A stretch of 64,000 bases of DNA from Nitrobacter sp. NHB1 (GCF_036964665.1 NZ_JBAMDA010000001.1:1426001-1490000), one strand, 5' to 3'. Positions 51,171 to 60,106 are shown, numbered from the stretch's first letter. Program-made: numbers and translations. Notes: generated from the letters alone by a model not told the origin.

Positions 51171-52277
51171 ATGGCCGTCCGTTCGCTTTTCGTCGCCGCC
51201 GCGCTGCTGGCGGTTTCCGTCCCGGCGCTGGCTGCGAACGGTGCGGCCCCGCCCCGCGTTGTCCTGGCGAGCGCGATCCAGAGCGCGGCCGCCATTCCGG
51301 TCCCTGTGCTGCGCGCCAACGTCAACGTCACAAGCGAGGTAGTGCGGATCGGCGATGTCATCGACAACGCCGGCGTCGCTGCACAGATCGCGATCTACCG
51401 CGCGCCCGATCCCGGCACCACCGGCACCCTGCCGGCCGCCCAGGTGCTCAACGCGCTGCGCGCCCATCAGGTGATCGGCGTCGATACTCACGGCATCCGC
51501 ACCATCGCGGTGACGCGGCTCGCGCGTACCATCGATGCCGACGACATCGAACTGCAGATCGCCGTCGCGCTCGAGCACCGCCACGGGCTCGGCGACGCCA
51601 AGGACCTGTCGCTCACCTTCGACAAGGACCTTCGGACAGTCCATCTCGATGCGACGAACAACGGCGCCATCAACCCGGTCGTGACACGGTTCGACCCGCG
51701 CAACGGACGCTTCGACGTCACGCTCGAGGTCGGCAGCGACTCCGGCGCCGCGCCGGCCCGTCTCCGCTTCACCGGCACCGCCGTCGAGACCGTCGAGGCC
51801 GCGGTGCTGGCCCGCGACGTCGAGCGCAACACGCTGCTGAAATTCTCCGATGTCGTGATGGAGCGCCGGCCCAAGGCCGAGGTCGGCAACGATGCCGCGA
51901 GCCGCGACCGTGTCATCGGGATGCAGGTGCGGCGGCAGATGCGCGCCGGTCAGGCGCTGCGCAGCACCGACCTGACCAAGCCGGATCTGGTGCAACGCGA
52001 CGAGGCCGTGACCCTGATCTACCAGGCTGCGGGAATCTATCTCACCGTGCGCGGCAAGGCGACCGAAGCCGGCACCGAGGGCGACGTCGTCAGCGTCCTC
52101 AACCTGCAATCGAAACGCACCGTATCCGGCGTCGTGGTCGGACGCGGCCAGGTGTCGGTTTCTCCGGTCGCGCCGATCGTCCCGCGCAGGCTGGCGAGCG
52201 CCGCGCCAGCCGCCGACTCCGCATCCGCCCCGACCCCGACCAGCGACAGCGTGCCTGTATCTCCAAAATCCGAGTAA
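51171..52277 (+). CDS. flgA: Flagellar P-ring assembly chaperone FlgA
   Basis: 368 residues with a signal peptide (FVAAALLAVSVPALAANG). The C-terminal SAF/chaperone domain is recognisable: VLARDVERNTLLKFSDVVME, VIGMQVRRQMRAGQALRSTD and LVQRDEAVTLIYQAAGIYLT. It assists P-ring (FlgI) assembly in the periplasm. It is longer than enteric FlgA, as usual in Alphaproteobacteria. Strong AAGGAGG before the ATG. Confidence 0.94.
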   Translation: MAVRSLFVAAALLAVSVPALAANGAAPPRVVLASAIQSAAAIPVPVLRANVNVTSEVVRIGDVIDNAGVAAQIAIYRAPDPGTTGTLPAAQVLNALRAHQVIGVDTHGIRTIAVTRLARTIDADDIELQIAVALEHRHGLGDAKDLSLTFDKDLRTVHLDATNNGAINPVVTRFDPRNGRFDVTLEVGSDSGAAPARLRFTGTAVETVEAAVLARDVERNTLLKFSDVVMERRPKAEVGNDAASRDRVIGMQVRRQMRAGQALRSTDLTKPDLVQRDEAVTLIYQAAGIYLTVRGKATEAGTEGDVVSVLNLQSKRTVSGVVVGRGQVSVSPVAPIVPRRLASAAPAADSASAPTPTSDSVPVSPKSE

Positions 52278-52282
52278 CGTTC

Positions 52283-53041
52283 ATGTTGAAGTCCGCGAAC
52301 ATCAACCGCATCGTTCTGACCGGCACGTTGCTGGCGGCCGCCGGCCTCGCCAGCGGTTGCTCGTCCATCGATCGCCTCTCGCAAATCGGCGAACGGCCAA
52401 AACTGACCGCGATCGACAATCCGACGACGCAGCCTGGCTACAAGCCCGTGCAGATGCCGATGCCGAAGCCGGAGACGGCGTCGTACAACGCCAACTCGCT
52501 GTGGCGGAACGGCTCGCGCGCGTTCTTCAAGGATCAGCGCGCCTCGCGGGTCGGCGACCTCCTGACCGTCACCGTGAATTTCACCGACAAGGCCAACATC
52601 GCCAACGAGACCCAGCGCAGCCGCACCAACAAGGAAGACTCCGGCATCACCGATTTCGCCGGCTCCAAGCTGATGGGCGTGACCGCGCAGAAAGTGCTGC
52701 CCGGCCGGCTGCTGACCGCCGACTCCACCGCCTCGAGCGACGGCAAAGGCTCGGTGCAGCGCCAGGAAAACCTGCAGACCAGCGTCGCCGCCGTGGTGAC
52801 CCAGGTGCTGCCGAACGGCAACCTCGTGGTCGAAGGCAGGCAGGAAATCCGCGTCAACTTGGAAATCCGCGAACTGATCGTCGCAGGCATCGTGCGGCCC
52901 GAGGATATCCAGAGCGACAACACCATCGACTCCAGCAAGATCGCGCAGGCCCGCATCTCCTACGGCGGCCGCGGCCAGATCAGCGACGTCCAGCAGCCAC
53001 GCTACGGTCAGCAGGTCATGGACGTGCTGCTACCGTTCTAG
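52283..53041 (+). CDS. flgH: Flagellar L-ring lipoprotein FlgH
   Basis: 252 residues. The signal ends with lipobox LASGC (TLLAAAGLASGCSSIDRLS). The core has SLWRNGSRAFFKDQRASRVG and GDLLTVTVNF, and the C-terminus RISYGGRGQISDVQQPRYG. It forms the outer-membrane L-ring. It starts five bases after flgA, last of flgF-flgG-flgA-flgH. Confidence 0.96.
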   Translation: MLKSANINRIVLTGTLLAAAGLASGCSSIDRLSQIGERPKLTAIDNPTTQPGYKPVQMPMPKPETASYNANSLWRNGSRAFFKDQRASRVGDLLTVTVNFTDKANIANETQRSRTNKEDSGITDFAGSKLMGVTAQKVLPGRLLTADSTASSDGKGSVQRQENLQTSVAAVVTQVLPNGNLVVEGRQEIRVNLEIRELIVAGIVRPEDIQSDNTIDSSKIAQARISYGGRGQISDVQQPRYGQQVMDVLLPF

Positions 53042-53125
53042 CTCTTTACCAGCTCCCCGCCGTGTCGCGAACCTTAAGCGCGAGACGGTGACTCCCCGGC
53101 GATGCCACGCGTCGTCCGGTGTTGC

Positions 53126-53154
53126 GGCCTCCGGCAGCTCCCCTGCCGGGGGCC
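53126..53154 (+). terminator. Possible terminator after flgH
   Basis: GC-rich stem: CCTCCGGCAG and CTGCCGGGGG around a short CTCCC loop, flanked by GGCC on both sides, 85 bases past the flgH stop. No T-run follows, so termination would be weak or factor-dependent. Confidence 0.45.
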
Positions 53155-53291
53155 GTGTCTATTTGCGGAAAGATCAGGCATCGTTCAAACGGACAATCAA
53201 CGAAATTTAATGAAACCGGCCTGCACGCTGCGACTTGGATGGATATATATATTTACGTGAGATTTCGCACTGAAGACCGCCGGAGCGTCCA

Positions 53292-53576
53292 ATGACTTTC
53301 GCCATCCGCATCCTGATCATCCTTGCCATTTGCCTGAGCGTGATTCCGGACGTGGCACAGGCGCGCCACCGCAGAGGTCATGGGCACGGGCAGATGCCTT
53401 CAGCGCCATTCGTGACGCCGGCGCCGTCACCGCGCCTTAATACCGGCGTGACGAACCAGCCGGGCGTGCCGAACACATCGCGGCCCGGCACCATCGGCAC
53501 CGGCGCTGTGCCAAGCGGCCTGAGGGGCGACAGCCCCACCATGCCCGGATTCCCCGGCAAGGTCGGCCGCGACTGA
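53292..53576 (+). CDS. Small secreted Pro/Gly-rich protein
   Basis: 94 residues. MTFAIRILIILAICLSVIPD is a signal peptide cleaved near AQA; the mature part starts with a His/Arg cluster (RHRRGHGHG) and continues Pro/Gly/Thr-rich and probably disordered. No family recognised. It follows the flgH terminator region and precedes a dispersed repeat; it is probably not a flagellar part. Confidence 0.6.
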   Translation: MTFAIRILIILAICLSVIPDVAQARHRRGHGHGQMPSAPFVTPAPSPRLNTGVTNQPGVPNTSRPGTIGTGAVPSGLRGDSPTMPGFPGKVGRD

Positions 53577-53617
53577 AGCGGTTCTCAACTACTCCTGAAC
53601 CAGCCCGATGGCCTCGG

Positions 53618-53736
53618 CGTGATGCGCGGGCTTCGCTGTTCGCAGAACGGCGTCGCTTCCGCTCGCCTATGTATGGCCCGCGCATCCGACTTCTTTCGGA
53701 ACTGATGGATTGCCGGGTCAAGCCCCGGCAATGACG
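53618..53736. repeat. Dispersed palindromic repeat, family A copy
   Basis: Contains the GAACGGCGTCGCTTCCGCTC core followed by GCCTATG, an internal GATGCGCGGG..CCCGCGCATC pair, and the right end TTGCCGGGTCAAGCCCCGGC then AATGACG. Shares its core with 12771 and 59344. Confidence 0.85.
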
Positions 53737-53841
53737 ATGCGCTGCGGCAAGAATTCCGTTCATCGACCGGCGTTCTGAATTATGCTTGATGCTTGACCGG
53801 ATTGAACTCGCGACGGCGCGTGCAGACAAGGAGTTGCGGTT

Positions 53842-55716
53842 TTGACGCCGGAAACCGATCCCGATCTTCAGCAACGCGACGCGCTGCTCCAGACCGTCCT
53901 TCGCAGCTACTTTGCGTCCGCCAGCGCCGGGATCCTGCGCACCATCCAGTCCGAGGCCGAATATGTCCATCTCGCCTCCGGCATGACCCTGCTGCACCAG
54001 GGCGACATCAGCGACGACGTGTACCTGGTCGTGTCCGGGCGGCTGCAAGCCTTTTCCGAAACCGAATCCGGTGTACGGAAAATTCTGGGCGAGATCGGGC
54101 GCGGCGAGACCGTCGGCGAGCTTGCGCTGCTCACCGGCGAGCCGCGCTCGGCGACGGTGGTGGCGGTGCGCGATACCCTGCTGGTCAAAGTGACGCGCGC
54201 GACGATCGAGCGCGCGATCATGCAGGATCCCAAAATCGAAATGTCGATGATGCGGACCGTGATCCGGCGATTCCGCCATCACGAGCGCGAGCGCCAGGCG
54301 CCGTTGGTGCCGGTGAACATCTGCATCCTGCCGGTCACGTCCGGGCTGGATTCCGCTGATTTCGCGCAAAGCCTGCGCGACGCGCAAGCCGCAGAGGCAA
54401 GGCCGGTGACAGTAGTTACCGCCGATGACATCGCCGAGCGCTTCGGCACCACTCCGGCCCACCCGGCCGGACGGCGCCACGATGCGCTTGCCGGCTATAT
54501 CGACGAGATCGAGGCCCGAAGCCGCGCGGTGTATCTCGCAGCCGACGGCCACAACACCGCATGGACCCGTTTCTGCCTGCGCCATGCCGACGAGATCCTG
54601 CTGCTTGCCGACGCCGGTCGCGAGCCCGACCGGTCCGCCGTCGAGCGGGCCTGCCTGTCGCCGGCAGCACCCCTCTCGATCGCGCGGCAGACGCTGGTCC
54701 TGCTGCACAAGGCCGATACGACGAGTCCAACCGGCACGGCGCGATGGCTGGATGTGCGGCCGGCCGCGCGGCACTTTCACATTCGTCCGCAGTTGCAGAG
54801 CGACATGCGTCGCATCGCTCGCATCGTCTCCGGACGCGGCATCGGGCTCGTGCTGTCGGGCGGCGGTGCGCGCGGCTTCGCCCATGTCGGGGTCATCAAG
54901 GCGCTGGAAGAAGCCGGCATTCCCGTCGACATGCTCGGCGGCAGCTCGATCGGCGCGGTGATGGGCATGGTGCTGGCGCTCGGACGCAGCGCGGACGAGG
55001 TCGCAGCCGCCGTCCGCAAGGCGTTCCCCCTGCATCCGACGGGCAACGTGACCGGCGACTACAACTTCATCCCGCTGGTGTCGCTGATCAAGGGCGCGCG
55101 TTCGCGCAGCGCGACGGCGCAGGCCGTGCGCGATGCCACCGGCCAGGATGCGGTCGACAGCGAGGATTGCTGGACCACCTTCTTCACGATGGCGTCGGAC
55201 TTCTCGACCGGCCGCGAAGCCGTGCTGCTGCGCGGCGACCTTGTCCGCAACGTCGGCGCAAGCTACGCGATCCCCGGCGCACTGCCGCCGGTGTTCGTCG
55301 GCGGCCACATGATGTACGACGGCGGCACGTTCAATAATTTTCCGGTCGATGTGATGGCGCAGCTCGGCGCCGGCCGCATCATCGGCGTCGATCTCTCGGT
55401 CGACCGCGAGCAGGTGTTCGACATCGACGGCGTGCCGGGAGTGCTCGCCTTGCTGCGCGACAAGCTCAGGCCGCGCGCGAAGCGACGCTACCCTCTGCCG
55501 AGCGTGCCGGAGACGCTGCTGCGGTCGTCCTTCATCACCTCGCTTTCGAAGCAGAAGGCGATGGGACAGTTCACCGACCTGTTGTTCCGGCCGCGCATCG
55601 CCGAAGGTCGCCTGCTGGACTGGAGTCGTTTCGAGGAAGTGGTCGCCGCCGGCTACAGCCAGGCGAGGCAGGTGCTGGCCGGCCTGACCGACGAGCAGCG
55701 GGAGACGTTCCAATAG
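53842..55716 (+). CDS. Cyclic-nucleotide-regulated patatin-like phospholipase (NTE family)
   Basis: 624 residues from a TTG with AAGGAG upstream. N-terminal cNMP-binding domain (about 25-150: LHQGDISDDVYLVVSGRLQA, GEIGRGETVGELALLTGEPR). A central region (155-330) resembles the linker of NTE/YchK-type proteins. The patatin domain has the oxyanion loop GGGARGFAHVGVIKAL (about 340), nucleophile Ser in GGSSIG (about 368) and the Asp of YDGGTFNNFP (about 492). It is predicted to hydrolyse lysophospholipids at the inner membrane under control of a bound nucleotide or other ligand. Not linked to the flagellar genes functionally. Confidence 0.92.
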   Translation: MTPETDPDLQQRDALLQTVLRSYFASASAGILRTIQSEAEYVHLASGMTLLHQGDISDDVYLVVSGRLQAFSETESGVRKILGEIGRGETVGELALLTGEPRSATVVAVRDTLLVKVTRATIERAIMQDPKIEMSMMRTVIRRFRHHERERQAPLVPVNICILPVTSGLDSADFAQSLRDAQAAEARPVTVVTADDIAERFGTTPAHPAGRRHDALAGYIDEIEARSRAVYLAADGHNTAWTRFCLRHADEILLLADAGREPDRSAVERACLSPAAPLSIARQTLVLLHKADTTSPTGTARWLDVRPAARHFHIRPQLQSDMRRIARIVSGRGIGLVLSGGGARGFAHVGVIKALEEAGIPVDMLGGSSIGAVMGMVLALGRSADEVAAAVRKAFPLHPTGNVTGDYNFIPLVSLIKGARSRSATAQAVRDATGQDAVDSEDCWTTFFTMASDFSTGREAVLLRGDLVRNVGASYAIPGALPPVFVGGHMMYDGGTFNNFPVDVMAQLGAGRIIGVDLSVDREQVFDIDGVPGVLALLRDKLRPRAKRRYPLPSVPETLLRSSFITSLSKQKAMGQFTDLLFRPRIAEGRLLDWSRFEEVVAAGYSQARQVLAGLTDEQRETFQ

Positions 55717-55746
55717 CGAGGCGTGAAATCCGGCTTTCCGCCGGTG

Positions 55747-56163
55747 CTACTCGTCCCGATAGATCTTTTCGCGCTTCTCGTGACGCTCCTGGGCCTCGAC
55801 CGAGAGCGTCGCGATCGGACGGGCCTCAAGCCGCTTCAGCGAGATCGGCTCGCCGGTTTCCTCGCAATAGCCGTAGGTGTTGTCCTCGATCCGCTGCAAG
55901 GCGGCGTCGATCTTGGAAATCAGCTTGCGCTGCCGGTCGCGGGCCCGCAGTTCGATGGCGCGGTCTGTTTCTGAGGACGCGCGATCCGCGAGATCGGGAT
56001 GATTGACGTTTTCTTCCTGAAGCGTCTGCAGCGTGACCTTCGATTCCCGGAGGATTTCGTCCTTCCATGCCAGCAGCTTGGCGCGGAAATACTCACGCTG
56101 GCGCTCATTCATGAACGGCTCTTTGTCGGAGGGCCTGTAATTCTTCAATTTTTCAAAATGCAT
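55747..56163 (-). CDS. dksA: DksA-family RNA polymerase regulator
   Basis: 138 residues. N-terminal coiled coil with the DksA-type DRASSETDRAIELRARDRQR, then YGYCEETGEPISLKRLEARP. Only the first zinc-finger Cys is present; the later ones are replaced (ATLSVEAQE), as in other Rhizobiales DksA proteins. It binds RNA polymerase with ppGpp to adjust transcription of stress and rRNA genes. It lies next to fliX on the same strand but 372 bases away. Confidence 0.88.
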   Translation of the reverse strand: MHFEKLKNYRPSDKEPFMNERQREYFRAKLLAWKDEILRESKVTLQTLQEENVNHPDLADRASSETDRAIELRARDRQRKLISKIDAALQRIEDNTYGYCEETGEPISLKRLEARPIATLSVEAQERHEKREKIYRDE

Positions 56164-56359
56164 TCCATAGCCCGTGCAAGGCGCCGGACGGTCCGGCTGC
56201 GGCGGAGCTTATATAGCGGCCGTCTGTGACAAACAATATCGCAGCGCCGAAAGACGCGGCCCCGACAGTTCGGGCGATGGAAATCCAGCCATTTATAGCC
56301 CTGCCCGGCCAGAAACCGGTCGATCCCGGACCGGAACCGGCCGGCCCGCAACCGCCGCG

Positions 56360-56442
56360 ATAGCGTTTTCGAGCGAAGCACGTCCTCGGGCTTGACCCGG
56401 GGACGGGTACCGGTTCGCGTCAAGAAAACGCGTCAAAATAAA
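56360..56442. repeat. Dispersed repeat, family B copy 3
   Basis: TAGCGTTTTCGAGCGAAGCA, CTCGGGCTTGACCCGGGG and TACCGGTTCGCGTCAAGAAA in the same order as at 19182, but without the terminal GGCTTTG hairpin. It lies in the 372-base dksA-fliX gap; the rest of that gap shows no gene. Confidence 0.85.
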
Positions 56443-56535
56443 AGGCGCCCGATGGCGAGGGGAACCTTCAACTCGGCCCGTTCCGCCGGAGCAGATCGAG
56501 GCAGGCTTCTCCGGCCCCGGCGCGCCTTGCGGCTC

Positions 56536-56949
56536 TCAGTATTGCCCGGCTTTGGCGAGTTCGACCTCGACCCGCAATTCGATCTCCGACAGCACCTCAT
56601 CGAGACCGGCATCGCCAGAGGACGATTTCAGATCGGCGGCGGCGGCGCGCAGCCGCGTCACCGTCGAGGAGTCGAAATTACCGGACAGCAGGCCGATCTT
56701 GAGATCGTCGAGCACGTCGAGCGCGCCCCTGCCGCGCTTCACCGAGCGCTTGCGCCGTTCCACCGGATCTTCCTCGACACCCTGCAACGCCAGCAGCGCA
56801 TCGAGGTTCGCGGTGGCCTTCGGCGCGGTGGCGGCCCGGTTTTCCGTGGTCGCGGTCAACTCCGGCAGGGAAAATTCGCTTCCACCGGTCCGCCGCGCGG
56901 CGGTGGCTGGCGTCGCCTGCGTCGTGCCGTTCGCTCCATAAATTCGCAT
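56536..56949 (-). CDS. fliX: FliX, class II flagellar assembly regulator
   Basis: 137 residues matching FliX: MRIYGANGTTQ at the start, FSLPELTATT, a central LDALLALQGVEEDPVERRKR and LDVLDDLKIGLLSG, and C-terminal LDEVLSEIELRVEVELAKAG. In Caulobacter FliX couples assembly of the early flagellar structure to activity of the sigma-54 activator FlbD. Divergent from flgI, matching the sigma-54 and ftr-like sites between them. Confidence 0.92.
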   Translation of the reverse strand: MRIYGANGTTQATPATAARRTGGSEFSLPELTATTENRAATAPKATANLDALLALQGVEEDPVERRKRSVKRGRGALDVLDDLKIGLLSGNFDSSTVTRLRAAAADLKSSSGDAGLDEVLSEIELRVEVELAKAGQY

Positions 56950-57072
56950 CGCCGCCTCTCACCGATTTGTGATGGTCACGAACCGCGTCACGCCGGTTCG
57001 GGCGCCTGGCCGCCCGCCGCCGGACGGAATGCCGCGCCGGATGATCAGCACGGGAACCGTGGACCGTTATGG

Positions 57073-57087
57073 TTAACGAAGCGTGAA
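57073..57087. promoter_or_regulatory. CtrA-like box, one mismatch, upstream of fliX
   Basis: TTAACGAAGCGTGAA: second half-site TGAA, 7-base spacer, 124 bases upstream of the fliX start. A lone GTTAAC also occurs near 57220, just past the sigma-54 site for flgI. Confidence 0.45.
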
Positions 57088-57090
57088 CGC

Positions 57091-57116
57091 CCGGCAAAAA
57101 TTGCCGATGACGGCAA
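57091..57116. promoter_or_regulatory. Overlapping FlbD/ftr-like palindromes between fliX and flgI
   Basis: CCGGCAAAAATTGCCG (57091-57106) is a palindrome, and its right arm pairs again with the next one: TTGCCGATGACGGCAA (57101-57116). Tandem CGGCAA/TTGCCG arms are what an enhancer for FlbD would look like. They lie about 85 bases upstream of the sigma-54 site. Confidence 0.5.
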
Positions 57117-57200
57117 CTTCGCCGCTCCCTCTCGCCGGCAGAGATCGGCCCGCCGCATCAATACTCCAACGATCTCAATATTATAGGCGAGAGGCCGCGA

Positions 57201-57216
57201 TGGCACGGCCCTCGCA
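57201..57216 (+). promoter_or_regulatory. Sigma-54-type promoter upstream of flgI
   Basis: TGGCACGGCCCTCGCA: TGGCACG at -24 and TCGCA at -12, same departure (TCGC) as the flgF promoter. It is 70 bases before the flgI ATG. Confidence 0.68.
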
Positions 57217-57285
57217 TGGTTAACGGCGGATGACCGTCATGGGAGTGGCGGCCAGCCGGACCGAACCCTCAGCGGGGAGCAGAGG

Positions 57286-58410
57286 ATGCCTGGCGTTGGT
57301 ATTTCAAGGATCGTCCGGATCGCCGTCGCGGCGCTTGTCGCGCTGGCGCCGCTGATGACGCCTGCGCACGCGACCTCGCGGATCAAGGATCTCGCGAACA
57401 TCGAAGGCGTGCGGCAAAACCAGTTGATCGGCTACGGCCTCGTGGTCGGCCTCAACGGCACCGGCGACACCCTCAACAACATCCCCTTCACCAAGCAGTC
57501 GCTGCAGGCGATGCTGGAACGCATGGGCGTCAACATTCGCGGCGCCACCATCCGCACCGGCAACGTCGCCGCCGTCATGGTGACCGGCAACCTGCCGGCC
57601 TTCGCCACCCAGGGCACCCGCATGGACGTCACGGTGTCGGCGATGGGCGACGCCAAGAGCCTGCAAGGCGGCACCCTGCTGGTCACGCCGCTGCTCGGCG
57701 CCGACAGCAATGTCTATGCGGTGGCGCAGGGCTCGCTCGCGATCGGCGGCTTTTCCGCCGAAGGCGCCGCCGCCAGCGTCACCAAGGGGGTGCCGACCAA
57801 CGGGCGCATCGCCAACGGCGCCATCGTCGAACGCGAGATCGAGTTCGCGCTGAACAAGATGCCGAACGTTCGGCTGGCGTTGCGCAACAGCGATTTCACC
57901 ACCGCCAAGCGCATCGCCGCCGCGGTCAACGATTTCCTCGGCACCAAGACCGCCGAGCCGATCGATCCGTCCACCGTCCAACTCTCCATCCCGGCGGAAT
58001 TCAAGGGCAACGTCGTCGCGCTCCTGACCGAAATCGAACAGTTGCAGGTCGAGCCGGACATTGCGGCAAAGATCATCATCGACGAGCGCTCCGGCATCAT
58101 CGTGATGGGGCGCGATGTCCGCGTCGCCACCGTCGCGGTGGCGCAAGGCAACCTCACCGTATCCATCTCCGAGAGTCCGCAGGTCAGCCAGCCCAATCCG
58201 CTGTCGCGCGGACGCACGGTGGTGACGCCGCGCACCGCCGTCGGCGTGACCGAGGACGGCAAGAAGCTCGCGCTGGTCAAGAACGGCGTCTCGCTTCAAG
58301 GGCTGGTCGACGGACTCAACGGCCTCGGCATCGGGCCGCGCGACCTGATCGGCATTCTGCAGGCGATCAAGGCGGCCGGCGCGATCGAAGCCGACATCGA
58401 GGTGATGTAA
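57286..58410 (+). CDS. flgI: Flagellar P-ring protein FlgI
   Basis: 374 residues; signal peptide cleaved near THAT-type PAHATS, then SRIKDLANIEGVRQNQLIGY and GLVVGLNGTGDTL, the strict FlgI start. The C-terminus ends LNGLGIGPRDLIGILQAIKA and AGAIEADIEVM. Forms the P-ring in the periplasm. The stop shares one base with the flgJ ATG. Confidence 0.97.
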   Translation: MPGVGISRIVRIAVAALVALAPLMTPAHATSRIKDLANIEGVRQNQLIGYGLVVGLNGTGDTLNNIPFTKQSLQAMLERMGVNIRGATIRTGNVAAVMVTGNLPAFATQGTRMDVTVSAMGDAKSLQGGTLLVTPLLGADSNVYAVAQGSLAIGGFSAEGAAASVTKGVPTNGRIANGAIVEREIEFALNKMPNVRLALRNSDFTTAKRIAAAVNDFLGTKTAEPIDPSTVQLSIPAEFKGNVVALLTEIEQLQVEPDIAAKIIIDERSGIIVMGRDVRVATVAVAQGNLTVSISESPQVSQPNPLSRGRTVVTPRTAVGVTEDGKKLALVKNGVSLQGLVDGLNGLGIGPRDLIGILQAIKAAGAIEADIEVM

Positions 58411-58820
58411 TGCAAATGCAGCCCCAGATCGACGGCAACCTGATCGCGAGCGCCTATCCCAGCATCCCGCGCAAGGCGATGATGCCGATGCCGAACGGCC
58501 GCCCCGATCCGCAGCTCGCGCAGGCGCTGGAAAAAGTTTCTCCGCAGGTGGTTCAGAAAGCCAGGGCGACCTCGCAGGATTTCGAGGCGATGTTCCTCAA
58601 TTCGATGTTCTCGCAGATGACCACGGGCCTGAAGGGCGAAGGCCCGTTCGGCGACACGCCGGGCACCGGAGTATGGCGCTCGATGCTCACCGAGCAGTAT
58701 TCCAAATCGTTCGCCAAGGCCGGCGGCGTCGGCGTGTCCGACGCGGTGTTCCGCACCCTCATCATGCAACAGGCGAACCAGACCCAGGCGAACCAGCCGG
58801 CTCCGAAGGAGACCCCATGA
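58410..58820 (+). CDS. flgJ: FlgJ-type rod-binding protein (no muramidase domain)
   Basis: 136 residues consisting only of the rod-binding domain: SQDFEAMFLNSMFSQMTTGL and SMLTEQYSKSFAKAGGVGVS. The muramidase half of enteric FlgJ is absent, as in Caulobacter and rhizobia. It caps the growing rod. Overlaps flgI (TAATG) and the next gene (ATGA). Confidence 0.92.
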   Translation: MQMQPQIDGNLIASAYPSIPRKAMMPMPNGRPDPQLAQALEKVSPQVVQKARATSQDFEAMFLNSMFSQMTTGLKGEGPFGDTPGTGVWRSMLTEQYSKSFAKAGGVGVSDAVFRTLIMQQANQTQANQPAPKETP

Positions 58821-59308
58821 CGGCGACCCCACATGCGCAACAGCCGTCCCCCGCCCCGCCGCCCGCCGCGACGCCGGCGGACGCACGCAAACTCGCCGAC
58901 GACATGCTCGACACCATGAATGCGCTGCTCGCCGTCATCGAGCGCGAAACCGAACTGGTGCGCGCCGGCAAGATTCGCGAGGGCATGGCGCTCGAGAAAC
59001 AGAAGAGCGAACTGTCGCGCCGCTACGCCGCCGCCATCAGCCATTTCAAGAGCAGTCAGGCCTACATGACGCAAGCCACGCCCGAGCTGCTCACCGCCCT
59101 GCAACGCCACCACGACACGTTCCGCGCGATCCTCCAGGTGAACCTGACGGTGCTCGCGACCGCGCACGCGGTCTCCGAAGGCATCGTGCGCGGCGTCAGC
59201 GCCGAGGCGCAGCGCCGCACCATGCCGCAGACCTATACGGCAAACGGCCAGCGCAGCACGCCGCCGCGCCAGCACACGATCCCGATCGCGGTGAGCCGGT
59301 CGCTGTAG
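58817..59308 (+). CDS. FlgN-like flagellar chaperone
   Basis: 163 residues, helical after a Pro/Ala-rich start: DMLDTMNALLAVIERETELV and MALEKQKSELSRRYAAAISH resemble FlgN-type export chaperones for hook-associated proteins. It is coupled by ATGA to flgJ, supporting a flagellar role. The exact substrate is unknown. Confidence 0.75.
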   Translation: MTATPHAQQPSPAPPPAATPADARKLADDMLDTMNALLAVIERETELVRAGKIREGMALEKQKSELSRRYAAAISHFKSSQAYMTQATPELLTALQRHHDTFRAILQVNLTVLATAHAVSEGIVRGVSAEAQRRTMPQTYTANGQRSTPPRQHTIPIAVSRSL

Positions 59309-59343
59309 CGCGTTTTCACGTTCGAACGAAAACCTCCCGATCA

Positions 59344-59458
59344 TCGTCATTGCCGGGCATAGCCGTTCGAAGAACGGCGTCGCTTCCGCTTGCCTACGCC
59401 CGGCAATCCATCATTTTTTGAAGGGAGATGGGTGCGCGGGTCAAGCCCGCGCATGACG
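59344..59458. repeat. Dispersed palindromic repeat, family A copy
   Basis: TCGTCATTGCCGGGCATAGC, the GAACGGCGTCGCTTCCGCTT core, then GCGCGGGTCAAGCCCGCGC and ATGACG. Very close to the copy at 12771 in its left half and to 20814 in its right half. The remainder of this 400-base gap (59459-59708) shows no gene or clear promoter motif. Confidence 0.88.
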
Positions 59459-59708
59459 CCGGAGGTCGCGCAGATTCCGCGTGGTCGAGAATGGCATCCT
59501 GACTAGCCGATATTTTTTGTCTTGCAAGACTCCAGATCGCCGCTTGGGCTGCCCTGCCCTCGTGCATTCGTATCCATTTGATTCAAATTGCCGCGTCGCC
59601 GGCAGCACGGTGTTGAACACGTTTTCTAACGTGGCGTTGAGAGACGGGCGTTAGGCTTGCGGCCTAAAGGGGGTTGGGATTTGACTCGAAGGGAGCCTGG
59701 AGGCGACC

Positions 59709-60074
59709 ATGGGCACGGATTTCAGCATCAAACCGGTCGGGGCGCCGGTCGCGACACCAATCGTTCAGCCGGCGGGCAGCGCCGCTGGCGATGCCGTCGC
59801 GACTCAACTTCCGCCGAGCCAGAGCGTCACGGCGGCGGACGTAAGCGCGCGCATCCGTAACGATCCGCAGGCCTCGGGCGATACGCTGTCCCGTCAAGTG
59901 GTCGTCGATCGCGACGCCGCCTCGGTCGTCTACCAGGTAGTCGACAACCGGACGAGTCTCGTCGTCAAGCAGTTCCCCGACGAGGCGATGCTGCGGCGGC
60001 GCGCCTATTTCCGCGCGCTCGATCTTGTGAAGGCCGAGCGCGCGCAGGACCCCGCGACCGATCGGCAGGCGTAA
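59709..60074 (+). CDS. FlaG-like small flagellar-cluster protein
   Basis: 121 residues. The C-terminal half has SVVYQVVDNRTSLVVKQFPD then EAMLRRRAYFRAL, the pattern of FlaG-family proteins (conserved QFP-(D/E)E element). The N-terminal half is Ala/Pro-rich and variable. FlaG proteins affect filament length in other bacteria. It lies convergent with the 121-residue unknown gene near the flagellins. Confidence 0.6.
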   Translation: MGTDFSIKPVGAPVATPIVQPAGSAAGDAVATQLPPSQSVTAADVSARIRNDPQASGDTLSRQVVVDRDAASVVYQVVDNRTSLVVKQFPDEAMLRRRAYFRALDLVKAERAQDPATDRQA

Positions 60075-60106
60075 CCGCGCGCGCCTTATTGGTCGCATTT
60101 CCTTAC

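Noticed and set aside
53437-55713. 758-codon minus-strand frame opposite the patatin-like gene
   Set aside because: Mirror of a well-supported coding sequence and it runs through a repeat and the small secreted gene.
56145-56423. 92-codon minus-strand frame in the dksA-fliX gap
   Set aside because: Its N-terminus is translated family B repeat and it overlaps the dksA start; no support.
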